Below, piece by piece: positions 45,196-53,618 of a stretch of 64,000 nt of DNA. Under the pieces are notes generated by a model that had not been told where the DNA came from, searched no databases, and saw only the letters and a program-made list of their open reading frames with translations. The translations under genes and the position numbers were made by a program. How positions within the stretch are numbered: the first letter of the stretch is position 1; each line of letters begins with the position of its first letter. Source of the DNA: Clostridium beijerinckii (GTDB lineage: Bacteria; Bacillota; Clostridia; Clostridiales; Clostridiaceae); contig CP029329.1 of NCBI GenBank assembly GCA_003129525.1, positions 337,001 through 401,000 on the forward strand. Direction: 5' to 3'.

Positions 45196-46446
45196 TTAAT
45201 TTTTCTTTTTCCAAAGAGGATATAAAAATTCATCTATTAAGTCATGAATAATTACTATTCCTACTAGTCTTTCCTCTTCATCTACTACTGGTACAGAATT
45301 TAAATCATATTTTGCTGCAACTTCTATAACTTCATTTATTTCATCATCATGCTTTACACGTGATACTATTTCATCCATTATTTCTTTTATTTTTATATTA
45401 GTATCATTTATTATTAAATCTCTTAAAGAAACCACACCTTCAATATGTTCTTCTTCATTTGTTATATATATATAATGAATAACTTCTTCATCTGGTTTCA
45501 TTTCTTTTAACATTTCAATTGTATCTCCAACAGTAATATCTAGATTAACAGATATAAATTCTTTACTCATTATACTACCAACAGTTTCATCTTCGTATTT
45601 TAAAAGTTCCTTAACCTCATCTGCATCTTCCTTTTCTAGATTTACTAATATTTTTTCTCTTTCTTCTTCATCTAAATCATCTAATAAATCAGCAATTTCA
45701 TCATTAGGCATATTTTCTAATACTTCAACAGTTTTACTATCTGATAACTCCTTAATTATAGTTCCTTTGTATTCTGAATCTATTTCTTCTAGAGTGTCAG
45801 CTGCTAAATCTTCATCTAAAGACTCTAATACTTGCTTTCTTGAATTTGTATCTAAATTTTCTAATATATCTGCAAGGTCAGCAGGATGTAGCGTTGATAA
45901 CTTCTTATATGGCTCAGTTAATTTTAGATTATTATCAACCATTTCTAAGGATTCAACATCATCCCATCTTAAAACTTTATCTTCTAAGTCTTTTCTCATA
46001 AACTTATATAAAAACTTCATAATGCCTGCTATCTTTAATCTTCTATATCTAGCGAGTGGTCCTGTTTCAACTCCAATAACCCTATACTCTCCAGCAATTT
46101 TTGCAATCCTTAAATCATTAACTCTAACAACTTGCTTTCCATTTATATCAACTATCTTTTTATCTAATAGATTTTCAGAAAGAAGATAACTATATCTCAT
46201 TGGAAGTATTTCTTTACTTCCCCTTGTTTTTATCTTAACTTTTCCATCTTTATTGGCAAACTCTATATACCTAAATTCATAATGAAATGTCACTCCATCT
46301 CTTTTGAGTTTATAACCAATTACTCTAGGATAACCTTCTTCTGTAGTTACATAAACATCTCTTAAAAGCCCTAAAACATCTCCAAATTCATCATAGACCT
46401 TTTTATCTATAATATTTGTATATAGAAATATAGATAATTCCATCAT
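45196..46446 (-). CDS. Soluble PRC-barrel/MgtE-N/CBS-domain protein
   Basis: A 416-residue cytoplasmic protein. Residues about 1-75 and 88-165 look like two PRC-barrel-like segments (DEFGDVLGLLRDVYVTTEEGYPRVIGYK; VDINGKQVVRVNDLRIAKIAGEYRVIGVE). Next is the MgtE N-domain superhelix (about 190-290; LHPADLADILENLD, MPNDEIADLLDDLDEEEREKIL), then a CBS pair (about 295-410; VGSIMSKEFISVN, NSVPVVDEEERLVGIVII). MgtE transporters use these domains as a Mg2+ gate, but no membrane helices are present here. It may sense Mg2+/Mn2+ or regulate a separate transporter. A good ribosome site (GGGAGG) precedes the ATG pair. A 33-codon frame lies upstream on the same strand. Confidence 0.88.
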   Translation of the reverse strand: MMELSIFLYTNIIDKKVYDEFGDVLGLLRDVYVTTEEGYPRVIGYKLKRDGVTFHYEFRYIEFANKDGKVKIKTRGSKEILPMRYSYLLSENLLDKKIVDINGKQVVRVNDLRIAKIAGEYRVIGVETGPLARYRRLKIAGIMKFLYKFMRKDLEDKVLRWDDVESLEMVDNNLKLTEPYKKLSTLHPADLADILENLDTNSRKQVLESLDEDLAADTLEEIDSEYKGTIIKELSDSKTVEVLENMPNDEIADLLDDLDEEEREKILVNLEKEDADEVKELLKYEDETVGSIMSKEFISVNLDITVGDTIEMLKEMKPDEEVIHYIYITNEEEHIEGVVSLRDLIINDTNIKIKEIMDEIVSRVKHDDEINEVIEVAAKYDLNSVPVVDEEERLVGIVIIHDLIDEFLYPLWKKKN

Positions 46447-46520
46447 AACTATGTCCTCCCTACTTTCGCACAGAAAGAAAGTCTTTAAATGGAACTCATA
46501 CTTCTAAATAAATCTTACCT

Positions 46521-46622
46521 TTACTTATACATTTTGAGTTTGCTTTCAGATAAAAGACTTTTCTTCTGAATATATTTAGTTTTTGCTATATTGTATTTTA
46601 TATTCTGAGGTCCATCCTCCAT
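46521..46622 (-). CDS. Candidate 33-residue small protein or leader peptide
   Basis: An ATG at 46622 lies six bases after GGGTGGTG and opens 33 codons (MEDGPQNIKYNIAKTKYIQK, ending SKLKMYK) before TAA at 46521. The peptide is basic and Lys-rich, with no membrane helix. It lies 74 bp upstream of the MgtE-N/CBS gene on the same strand and may be a leader or a small co-expressed protein. The rest of the 46447-46846 gap shows only AT-rich promoter-like sequence for this and the divergent radical SAM gene. Not recognised. Confidence 0.45.
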   Translation of the reverse strand: MEDGPQNIKYNIAKTKYIQKKSLLSESKLKMYK

Positions 46623-46846
46623 CTTATTCACCACCCTTATATATTACTATCTCTACTTATTATATTACATAGACGTAAAAACGCAATAAATTTTTATTCC
46701 TTAGAAGTATTTTTAAATTCACCTAGTCTTGAATATAAAATCTTCCATATATTATATGTGTATATTGTTTGTAAACTAATTATTGTTATGTTAATATACT
46801 TTAAGAATAAACTTTGAAGAATTTAAAGAATTGGAGTTAATAATAT

Positions 46847-48910
46847 ATGAAACTTTGCAAGGAATTTTTACCTATTAGTAAAGAGGATTTAGAAAAAAGA
46901 AAAATTGAACAGCTAGATTTTATTATTGTTTCTGGTGATGCTTATGTAGATCATCCTTCTTTCGGAACTGCTATTATAGGTAGAACCCTTGAAGCACAGG
47001 GTTTTACTGTTGGAATTATAGCTCAACCAAGATGGAATGATTGCGAAGACTTTAAAACACTTGGTAAACCTAAGTATGGTTTTTTAGTTAATTCAGGAAA
47101 CATAGACTCTATGGTTAATCATTACACTACTGCCAAAAGAACAAGGCGTGAAGATTTATATTCTCCCGGTGGTGAAGCTGGTCATAGACCTGATAGAGCT
47201 GTTATAGTTTACTGTAATAGAATACGAGAAGCTTATAAAGATGTAACTATTGCAATCGGCGGAATAGAAGCAAGTCTGAGACGATTTGCACATTATGATT
47301 ATTGGGATAATAAGGTACGACGCAGTATTCTTGTGGATTCAAAAGCGGATCTATTAATGTATGGTATGGGCGAAAAGACGGTAGTTCAGCTTGCTGATTT
47401 ATTAAGATATGGCGCAAGTATTAAAAATATTACTACTGTACGTGGAACTTGTTATTTAACTAAAGATGTGTCCAATATTAAAAATGCAGTTACATTACCT
47501 TCCTTTGAAGAAGTATCTACTGATAAAAAGGCTTATGGTGAAGCTTATAAATTAGAATATTATGAACAGGACTCTATAAATGGACGCACTTTAATTCAAA
47601 AATATGGAGATAGATATTTAGTTCAGAATCCTCCTCAAGAAGACTTAACACAAGAAGAAATGGATATAACCTATGATTTGCCTTATACAAGGACATATCA
47701 TCCAATATATGAAGCTAAAGGTGGAATACCTGCAATACAAGAAGTTGAATTTTCAATAACTAGTCATAGAGGATGTTTTGGTTCATGTTCCTTTTGTGCT
47801 TTAACTTTTCACCAAGGAAGAGTTATTCAAAATAGAGGCCAAGAATCAATAATTGAAGAGGCAAAACTATTAACAACTTTGCCTAACTTCAAAGGATATA
47901 TCCATGATGTTGGAGGACCTACTGCAAACTTTAGGCATAGAGCTTGTAATAAGCAAATAGAGCATGGAACTTGTAAAAATAAACAATGTATGTTCCCAGT
48001 TCCTTGTAAAAACTTAATAATTGATCATACTGAATATCTTTCACTTTTAAAGAAAATTAGAAATCTTCCTGGAATAAAAAAAGTATTTGTTCGTTCAGGA
48101 ATTAGATATGATTATCTTATACATGATAAAAATGATTCCTTTTTTAAAGAATTATGTGAACATCATATAAGTGGTCAATTAAAGGTTGCTCCAGAGCATG
48201 TTGTTCCCAGAGTATTAAATCAAATGGGTAAGCCAACAAAGGAAATTTATGATAGATTTGTTAATAAGTATTTTCAAATAAATGATAAACTAGATAAAAA
48301 ACAATTTTTAGTTCCTTATTTAATGTCCTCTCACCCTGGTTCAGACTTAAAGGCAGCAATAGAGCTAGCTGAATATATAAAACAAATGGGATATACACCA
48401 GAGCAAGTACAAGATTTTTACCCAACTCCAGGTAGTTTATCAACTACAATGTATTATACGGGTGTTAATCCAATTACAGGAGAAGAAGTTTATATTCCAA
48501 CAACTTCCGAAGAAAAAGATATGCAAAGAGCATTAATACAATTTGCTGTACCTAAAAACCATCTAAAGGTTAAGAAAGCATTAATCAAAGCCCATAGAGA
48601 AGATTTAATTGGTAACGGAAAAGATTGCTTAATAGGATTTGTTCCCGGAAAGCTTGGCTATCAAGGCAAACATAAAAATAACAGTAAATCTTCTACTGAT
48701 AACGTGACTAAAAATAGTAGTGATTCCTCTAAAAGAAAATCAGTTACTAGTAAAAATAATAATTCTAATATAAACAACAAGAATTCTTCTAATAAAAACT
48801 CAAATGTTACTGGAAATAATAATTCAAATAATAATTCAAAAAATATTTCAAATAAAAATTCAAAAAGCTCTGTTCGAAAGAACAGCAATACTAAAAAAAG
48901 AGTACATTAA
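46847..48910 (+). CDS. YgiQ-family radical SAM protein
   Basis: A large radical SAM enzyme of unknown reaction (UPF0313/YgiQ). The N-terminal domain (about 1-290) has [17 protein letters not shown] and a B12-binding-like fold; the [4Fe-4S] motif is [10 protein letters not shown] (C-x3-C-x2-C, near residue 310-317). It is followed by [36 protein letters not shown] and [20 protein letters not shown]. Residues about 605-687 form a low-complexity tail of Asn, Ser and Lys, absent from the catalytic core. GGAGTTAATAATAT precedes the ATG. Single gene. The family is widespread, but its substrate is not known to me. Confidence 0.92.
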   Translation: MKLCKEFLPISKEDLEKRKIEQLDFIIVSGDAYVDHPSFGTAIIGRTLEAQGFTVGIIAQPRWNDCEDFKTLGKPKYGFLVNSGNIDSMVNHYTTAKRTRREDLYSPGGEAGHRPDRAVIVYCNRIREAYKDVTIAIGGIEASLRRFAHYDYWDNKVRRSILVDSKADLLMYGMGEKTVVQLADLLRYGASIKNITTVRGTCYLTKDVSNIKNAVTLPSFEEVSTDKKAYGEAYKLEYYEQDSINGRTLIQKYGDRYLVQNPPQEDLTQEEMDITYDLPYTRTYHPIYEAKGGIPAIQEVEFSITSHRGCFGSCSFCALTFHQGRVIQNRGQESIIEEAKLLTTLPNFKGYIHDVGGPTANFRHRACNKQIEHGTCKNKQCMFPVPCKNLIIDHTEYLSLLKKIRNLPGIKKVFVRSGIRYDYLIHDKNDSFFKELCEHHISGQLKVAPEHVVPRVLNQMGKPTKEIYDRFVNKYFQINDKLDKKQFLVPYLMSSHPGSDLKAAIELAEYIKQMGYTPEQVQDFYPTPGSLSTTMYYTGVNPITGEEVYIPTTSEEKDMQRALIQFAVPKNHLKVKKALIKAHREDLIGNGKDCLIGFVPGKLGYQGKHKNNSKSSTDNVTKNSSDSSKRKSVTSKNNNSNINNKNSSNKNSNVTGNNNSNNNSKNISNKNSKSSVRKNSNTKKRVH

Positions 48911-48913
48911 AAG

Positions 48914-48956
48914 AATAGCTATCTTACGATAACATTGCATTTGTGAGGTAGCTATT
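48914..48956 (+). terminator. Terminator-like hairpin after the radical SAM gene
   Basis: AATAGCTA/TAGCTATT stem with partial inner pairing, four bases after the stop. The following T content (TTGTATTT) is modest. Confidence 0.55.
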
Positions 48957-49154
48957 TGTATTTAAAGAAAATTATTCTTGTTTATATAGCCCCTATTCTT
49001 ATGGTAATATAAATAATATAATTTAATCTATTATGTTAGATTAAATTATATTATTTAACCTTCAACTTATTTTAAAATATTGAATGTATTTAGTTTAAAT
49101 AGAAATTGAGATTATTTATTCATACTAGAGAGATATAACTTAAGTAGAAATGGG

Positions 49155-49694
49155 ATGGTAATTATTAATAAAAATATTTATATAATGATAAGTCAAACTG
49201 GGACAAACTGTTCAAAAATATTTCAATTATTTACACGTGCGCCATATAACCATGCTTCCATAGCTCTTGATGAAGATCTCAATTCATTATATAGCTTTGC
49301 TAGACAAAATTTATATATGCCTCTAATTGCAGGTTTTGTTAAGGAAGATGTAAATGAAGGTGTTTATAAAGCGCATGATGATACTCTATGCCAAATTTAT
49401 CGTATATCTATATCTGAAAATCAATACTTAACTCTTCAACAATCAATACTTAACTTTGAAGAAAATAAAGATAAATATGGATATAACTTTGCAGGACTTG
49501 TAGCCATGTTGTTTAATATACCTTATAAGAGGCAATACCATTATGTTTGCTCACAGTTTGTAGCTTATGTATTGCAAGAATCTAAATCTGTTAAATTAAA
49601 AAAACATTTTTCTTTAATGCGTCCACAAGATTTCCCTTCTTTATCTGGATTAGATTTAATCTACTCGGGAAAATTAGCAGACTATACAGTGTAG
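49155..49694 (+). CDS. Permuted papain-like (YiiX/NlpC-P60 fold) protein
   Basis: A 179-residue protein that looks like the circularly permuted NlpC/P60 or YiiX type of cysteine hydrolase. A histidine appears early in the APYNHASIALDEDL strand (about 29-42), and the cysteine later in YHYVCSQFVAYVL (about 134-146), the reverse of ordinary papain order. There is no signal peptide or membrane helix. The ribosome site is weak, so an internal ATG (ATGATAAGTCAAACTGG, 30 bases on) is a possible alternative start. Related proteins act on amide or thioester bonds in peptides or lipids; substrate unknown here. Ends in a strong shared terminator. Confidence 0.75.
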   Translation: MVIINKNIYIMISQTGTNCSKIFQLFTRAPYNHASIALDEDLNSLYSFARQNLYMPLIAGFVKEDVNEGVYKAHDDTLCQIYRISISENQYLTLQQSILNFEENKDKYGYNFAGLVAMLFNIPYKRQYHYVCSQFVAYVLQESKSVKLKKHFSLMRPQDFPSLSGLDLIYSGKLADYTV

Positions 49695-49695
49695 T

Positions 49696-49732
49696 AAAAA
49701 TGAGCTGTCTCTATTGAAACAGCTCATTTTTT
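49696..49732. terminator. Bidirectional terminator
   Basis: AAAATGAGCTGT/ACAGCTCATTTT stem with T tracts on both strands, between the papain-like gene (plus) and the membrane protein gene (minus), just touching the latter's stop. Confidence 0.92.
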
Positions 49733-50384
49733 ATGTTTTCGAATATACTTTAAATTTTTTTAATACTGAATTTATAATTATGAGGAATATCACATCCCCT
49801 ATTACTGAATATGGAAAAATTTTAATTCCACCTAAAATAATAACATTTTCTATCATTGTTATTGAAATTGCTATTATTATAGACCATATACCCATTTTAT
49901 TTACAAAAGGTTTATCTAGTAGAATTACATTTAATACAAATAAAGCTCCAAGTAATATCAATGAAAATAAAAATAAAGTTGTTTCTTTATCTATATCTAA
50001 TATAAAGCCATATAAGTAGCTTACTTGCACTGTCACTTTAGAAATATATATTATTTCCATATAAATAACACATATTATTATTGCAATAATATAACTACCA
50101 TCAAAATTTAATTTTTCCGATCTTACATAAATATAAGTTATAGCTAATATTATAAGCGGAATTGATAAATGATTTAAAAATATTATTGATTTTAAATAAT
50201 ATATTATAGTGCTGTTCTTTAATATACACAAAAGAAATAATGCTATATTTCTTAATAAAAATAATGTAATTACCAGGGTTAAATAAATTTTTATTTTCTT
50301 TGGTGAAACTTCTAAATTCTTTTTCATAATTGAAATAGACAAAAAAATTATAAGTAACAAAAACAAATAGTATGCAAAGTTCAC
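49731..50384 (-). CDS. Unknown polytopic membrane protein
   Basis: A 217-residue protein with about seven hydrophobic helices and little soluble sequence: roughly residues 2-20, 32-54, 62-86, 94-112, 135-155, 165-184 and 188-208. Loops are short and rich in Lys at the cytoplasmic side (KKNLEVSPKKIK). The start is a GTG with GGGAG nine bases upstream. I recognise no family motif. It stands alone next to a lipid kinase on the same strand (52-bp gap) and may be co-transcribed with it, which weakly suggests a membrane-lipid context. Confidence 0.7.
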   Translation of the reverse strand: MNFAYYLFLLLIIFLSISIMKKNLEVSPKKIKIYLTLVITLFLLRNIALFLLCILKNSTIIYYLKSIIFLNHLSIPLIILAITYIYVRSEKLNFDGSYIIAIIICVIYMEIIYISKVTVQVSYLYGFILDIDKETTLFLFSLILLGALFVLNVILLDKPFVNKMGIWSIIIAISITMIENVIILGGIKIFPYSVIGDVIFLIIINSVLKKFKVYSKT

Positions 50385-50436
50385 AAAATTACGCTCCCAT
50401 CCACATTCCTGTTACTTATATTTATTATAATTTATT

Positions 50437-51315
50437 TTATTTTATACCTAAAATTTCAATTCCACCTTTAATACATTGAATTCTTAATGGAAAATCTGGT
50501 CCTCTTTCTCCATCAATATCTGTTACAATGTCTTCCGAAGATTCAATATATACATCATCTGTTTTAAAATAAACAACCTTATCCGAATCTAAATGTTCTC
50601 CCTTTAAAAGTTTTATAAACAATGGTAATAATTCGATTATTTGTATAGCTTTAAACATTATTACATCTAATTTCCCATCTGTGATTTCTGCTTCCGTTGC
50701 TAAATTAAGATTTCCAGCTGTCTTACCATTAAATACTAAAAGTAAATACATCTCTCCATCATAATCACATTCTTTTGATGATAACTTTACTTTTAACTTT
50801 CTAAAGTTAGGTAATTCTTCAAGGCCTTTTAAATAATATGCTAACTTTCCTATTGTATTTTTTAAATTTCCATCTATTTTTTGCGATATATCAGTAAAAA
50901 GTCCTGTACTCGCAACATTTATAAAGTAATCGTCATTTATTTTGCCAACATCAACTGCTACTGGTTTTGAATCTAAAATTTGCTTACAAGCTTCTTGTAT
51001 ATCGCTTGGCATATTAATGAACTTTCCAAAATCATTCGCAGTTCCAACCGGTAATATTCCTATAGGTATATTTATATTTCTATGTTTCATAGCATTTACT
51101 AAAGAATCTACAGTTCCATCACCACCAGCTATTAAGATGTAGCTGTACGTTTCATCTATTATATCTAAGGCTTCTGCCAAATCTTTACCCTTTTGAATTC
51201 TATATGGAACAACTGTTAAGTCTACTTCTTGATGCAACTTTATAACATTATCCAATTCATTTATTATGTTATTTTCTCCTGAGTATGGGTTGTATATGAA
51301 TCTTACCTTTTTCAT
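50437..51315 (-). CDS. Diacylglycerol kinase-family lipid kinase (DagK/YegS type)
   Basis: A soluble lipid kinase of the DAGK catalytic-domain fold, 292 residues. Motifs are FIYNPYSGENNIINEL (about 5-20), the nucleotide loop IAGGDGTVDSLVNA (about 62-75), GILPVGTANDFGKF (about 85-98) and the late DIDGERGPDFPLRI. In Gram-positives DagK-type enzymes recycle diacylglycerol to phosphatidic acid, but other members phosphorylate other lipids. GGGAGGTACGTTAATTT precedes the ATG. It is upstream of the membrane protein gene and divergent from pssA, both fitting lipid metabolism. Confidence 0.9.
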   Translation of the reverse strand: MKKVRFIYNPYSGENNIINELDNVIKLHQEVDLTVVPYRIQKGKDLAEALDIIDETYSYILIAGGDGTVDSLVNAMKHRNINIPIGILPVGTANDFGKFINMPSDIQEACKQILDSKPVAVDVGKINDDYFINVASTGLFTDISQKIDGNLKNTIGKLAYYLKGLEELPNFRKLKVKLSSKECDYDGEMYLLLVFNGKTAGNLNLATEAEITDGKLDVIMFKAIQIIELLPLFIKLLKGEHLDSDKVVYFKTDDVYIESSEDIVTDIDGERGPDFPLRIQCIKGGIEILGIK

Positions 51316-51623
51316 AAATTAACGTACCTCCCATAATTTTTTTATATAAATTTTTTTAATTCTCCCTAAAATTAACTCGCAAAATTTTATTTTAAAAAAT
51401 CAAACTTAAATATAAGAATTTCCACTGTATATATGTTAAATTTCTAGCAAATCATTACATATATTTATTATCAGATAACTTTAATTATATCATTTTACTT
51501 ATTTAATGTCGATACTATACAATCTTAATAAAATATGAAAATAAATTTATCCCTTATATTATTTTCATTTATATGCTATAATAATGCTTTATAAGTATTT
51601 TATATAATTTTAGGAGTGATTTT
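51316..51623. other. Divergent promoter gap between lipid kinase gene and pssA
   Basis: A 308-bp AT-rich region with no coding frame or clear hairpin. It must hold promoters for both genes; TATGCTATAATAATG near 51572-51586 includes TATAAT and is the likely -10 for pssA. Confidence 0.45.
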
Positions 51624-52157
51624 ATGAGGAAAAGTTGTATTCCTAATGTATTTACCTTTATTAATTTATCTTGTGGAATTATATCCATATTATCAGTAAT
51701 GGATGAAAAATATGCAATGGCAGGTGTATTTATTTTACTTGCAGGATTGGTAGATAGATATGACGGAAGAGTAGCTCGTTTTTTAAATGTTTCTAGCGAT
51801 TTAGGTAAAGAGTTAGATTCTTTAGCTGATTTGGTTTCTTTTGGAGTAGCACCATCTATATTAGTATATATATTATTTAATCTGGAGTCTTTTGGACCAA
51901 ATGGATTATTAGGTTTTGTAGTACTATTATTATTTCCAATCTGTGGTGCATATAGATTGGCTAGATTTAATACTGCTGAGTTTGATGGTTCCTTTACTGG
52001 TGTACCAATAACTATAGTTGGTTGTTTTATGGCCTTTTTTTCACTAATAATTATCAAACTTAACTTACAATTGATAATATCACTTTATCTTGTAGTTCTT
52101 TTAATGATTATTGGTTCCTATTTGATGGTAAGCAAAATTAAATTGAGGAAAGTTTAA
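51624..52157 (+). CDS. pssA: CDP-diacylglycerol--serine O-phosphatidyltransferase
   Basis: Makes phosphatidylserine, the precursor of phosphatidylethanolamine, at the membrane. The 177-residue protein has about six transmembrane helices and the CDP-alcohol phosphotransferase signature DGRVARFLNVSSDLGKELDSLAD (DG-x2-AR-x8-G-x3-D-x3-D; shown as key residues at about 46-68). The N-terminus RKSCIPNVFTFINLSCG is typical of the Gram-positive subtype. TAGGAGTGATTTT precedes the ATG. Single gene with its own terminator; a phosphatidylserine decarboxylase is not in the window. Confidence 0.94.
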   Translation: MRKSCIPNVFTFINLSCGIISILSVMDEKYAMAGVFILLAGLVDRYDGRVARFLNVSSDLGKELDSLADLVSFGVAPSILVYILFNLESFGPNGLLGFVVLLLFPICGAYRLARFNTAEFDGSFTGVPITIVGCFMAFFSLIIIKLNLQLIISLYLVVLLMIIGSYLMVSKIKLRKV

Positions 52158-52173
52158 AATATAAGGATCAATA

Positions 52174-52211
52174 AAAAAACTCTGTCTTATAATTTCGAGA
52201 CAGAGTTTTTT
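52174..52211. terminator. Bidirectional terminator
   Basis: AAAAAACTCTGTC/GACAGAGTTTTTT perfect stem with T tracts on both strands, between pssA (plus) and the rubrerythrin operon (minus). Confidence 0.93.
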
Positions 52212-52260
52212 TATTAACATTTATTAAAACTTAACTTTTTAAGGTTCATCAAAGATGTGA

Positions 52261-52608
52261 TTAATATTCTTCTCTTTCAGAATTTTGAAAATTTAATTCA
52301 TTATCTATTTCTGTGAATATCTTATCTTTTTCTGTACTTATTGTAATATAATCAGATTTAATCTTACAATATTTTAAATATGATCCTTCACATTTATCTA
52401 ATATATTTATTAGTTTGTCTATTAATTCACCAACATTATCAACTCTATCGAGTGCTTTCCTGACCTCACTTTTCTTTGTTAAATTCACATTATTTAATTC
52501 TGATGCTCCTGCGATTAATAATCTATAGGAATCTACATAACTTTTTAATAACGCACTTAAATTATCTATGTCTTCATATTGCTTTTTAGCTAAATCCTCA
52601 AACTTCAT
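52261..52608 (-). CDS. Unknown small helical protein
   Basis: A 115-residue acidic, helix-rich protein (KFEDLAKKQYEDIDNLSALLK, then VRKALDRVDNVGELIDKLINILDKCEG) with probable coiled-coil character and no signal or membrane helix. AAGGATAAGGT precedes the ATG. It is the last gene of rubrerythrin-unknown-unknown, 36 bp after the previous gene. I do not recognise a family. Confidence 0.7.
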   Translation of the reverse strand: MKFEDLAKKQYEDIDNLSALLKSYVDSYRLLIAGASELNNVNLTKKSEVRKALDRVDNVGELIDKLINILDKCEGSYLKYCKIKSDYITISTEKDKIFTEIDNELNFQNSEREEY

Positions 52609-52644
52609 ACCTTATCCTTTATACAATTAATTTCACTTTTATAT

Positions 52645-52989
52645 TTAAATATTTAAGGTTTCACTATTTGCATAATCCTCATCTACATCACTTAATATAC
52701 TTTTTATACTTTCATTATCTAAATCCGATTTAACTATATCACCCTTAATCATAGGTTTTTGAAATTCTTCTCCATCCATGTTTAAAAAATTTATGTCTTT
52801 ATTTTGAAATGTTCCATATATATCTATCTTTGCTAAAAACATTTCATCTTCTTTTGATTCTTCATCTGGTATTGCTAGTTCACCTTCATTTAAGTATTTA
52901 GAGTCTTTGCATCTATAAAAAGTTTTACCTTTAAAATCCTGAACATAAACAACAGGCACTATAAATTCTTCCGGATATTGATAAATCAT
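52645..52989 (-). CDS. Unknown small acidic protein
   Basis: A 114-residue acidic protein (IYQYPEEFIVPVVYVQDFKG, FYRCKDSKYLNEGELAIPDE, ending SDVDEDYANSETLNI). It is mostly predicted beta in the first half, with no membrane helix or signal peptide. AGGAGGGCAAAATAA precedes the ATG. Only 13 bp separate it from the rubrerythrin gene, so it is in the same operon. No family recognised; oxidative-stress or spore roles would be inference from context. Confidence 0.72.
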   Translation of the reverse strand: MIYQYPEEFIVPVVYVQDFKGKTFYRCKDSKYLNEGELAIPDEESKEDEMFLAKIDIYGTFQNKDINFLNMDGEEFQKPMIKGDIVKSDLDNESIKSILSDVDEDYANSETLNI

Positions 52990-53002
52990 TTATTTTGCCC
53001 TC

Positions 53003-53548
53003 CTATTTGCAATCCTTGTTATCTAATTTTTTAAAATATGATTTTGGATATTTGCATAATGGGCATTTCATAGGTGCCTCTGTACCTTCATAAATATATC
53101 CACAATTTAAACATAACCATTGACTTTCTTCATCTGATTTAAACATTTTTCCATCTTTAATCTCTTTAGCTAATTTTAAGAATCTTTCTTTATGATGTTC
53201 CTCTACTTCTTGAAGTTCTTTATAGAAATCTGCAATTTCATCAAAACCCTCATCTCTAGCTATATCTTCAAATTCTTTATAAATGACCTTACTTTCTTCT
53301 GACTCTCCAAGTGCCGCTTCTATTAAGTTATTCTTTGTACTACTAATCCTATCTAAAAATCTTATATACGCCTCTCTGGCATGAGCTTTTTCATTTCCTG
53401 CAGTTTCATCAAATATTTCTCCAACATACATAAATCCATCTGCTCTAGCTTTATCTCCATAAAAAGTATATTTATTTCTTGCTCTAGATTCTCCAGCAAA
53501 TGTTTTAAATAAATTCCTTTCAGTTTTACTACCCTTTAAGTTCATCAT
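53003..53548 (-). CDS. Rubrerythrin
   Basis: A peroxide-reducing diiron protein of anaerobes, 181 residues. The four-helix diiron domain (about 1-145) carries the ligands in AGESRARNKY, DETAGNEKAHAR and the second half ESKVIYKEFEDIARDEGF/QEVEEHHKERF. The C-terminal rubredoxin-like domain has CLNCGYIYEG and CPLCKYPKSYF (about 145-173) and binds one iron. This is the classic order. AGGAG precedes a double ATG. First gene of a three-gene operon, downstream of spoVR. Confidence 0.93.
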   Translation of the reverse strand: MMNLKGSKTERNLFKTFAGESRARNKYTFYGDKARADGFMYVGEIFDETAGNEKAHAREAYIRFLDRISSTKNNLIEAALGESEESKVIYKEFEDIARDEGFDEIADFYKELQEVEEHHKERFLKLAKEIKDGKMFKSDEESQWLCLNCGYIYEGTEAPMKCPLCKYPKSYFKKLDNKDCK

Positions 53549-53618
53549 AATCTCCTAAAAATATTACTCTCTTACATAAATACAATATTCATTTTTATTT
53601 TTTTTGTTACTTCAGCAT

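Noticed and set aside
48661-48888. A 75-codon open frame on the minus strand opposite the radical SAM gene
   Set aside because: It is the antisense of the Asn/Ser/Lys-rich low-complexity tail, rich in Leu and Phe by complementarity, with no ribosome site.
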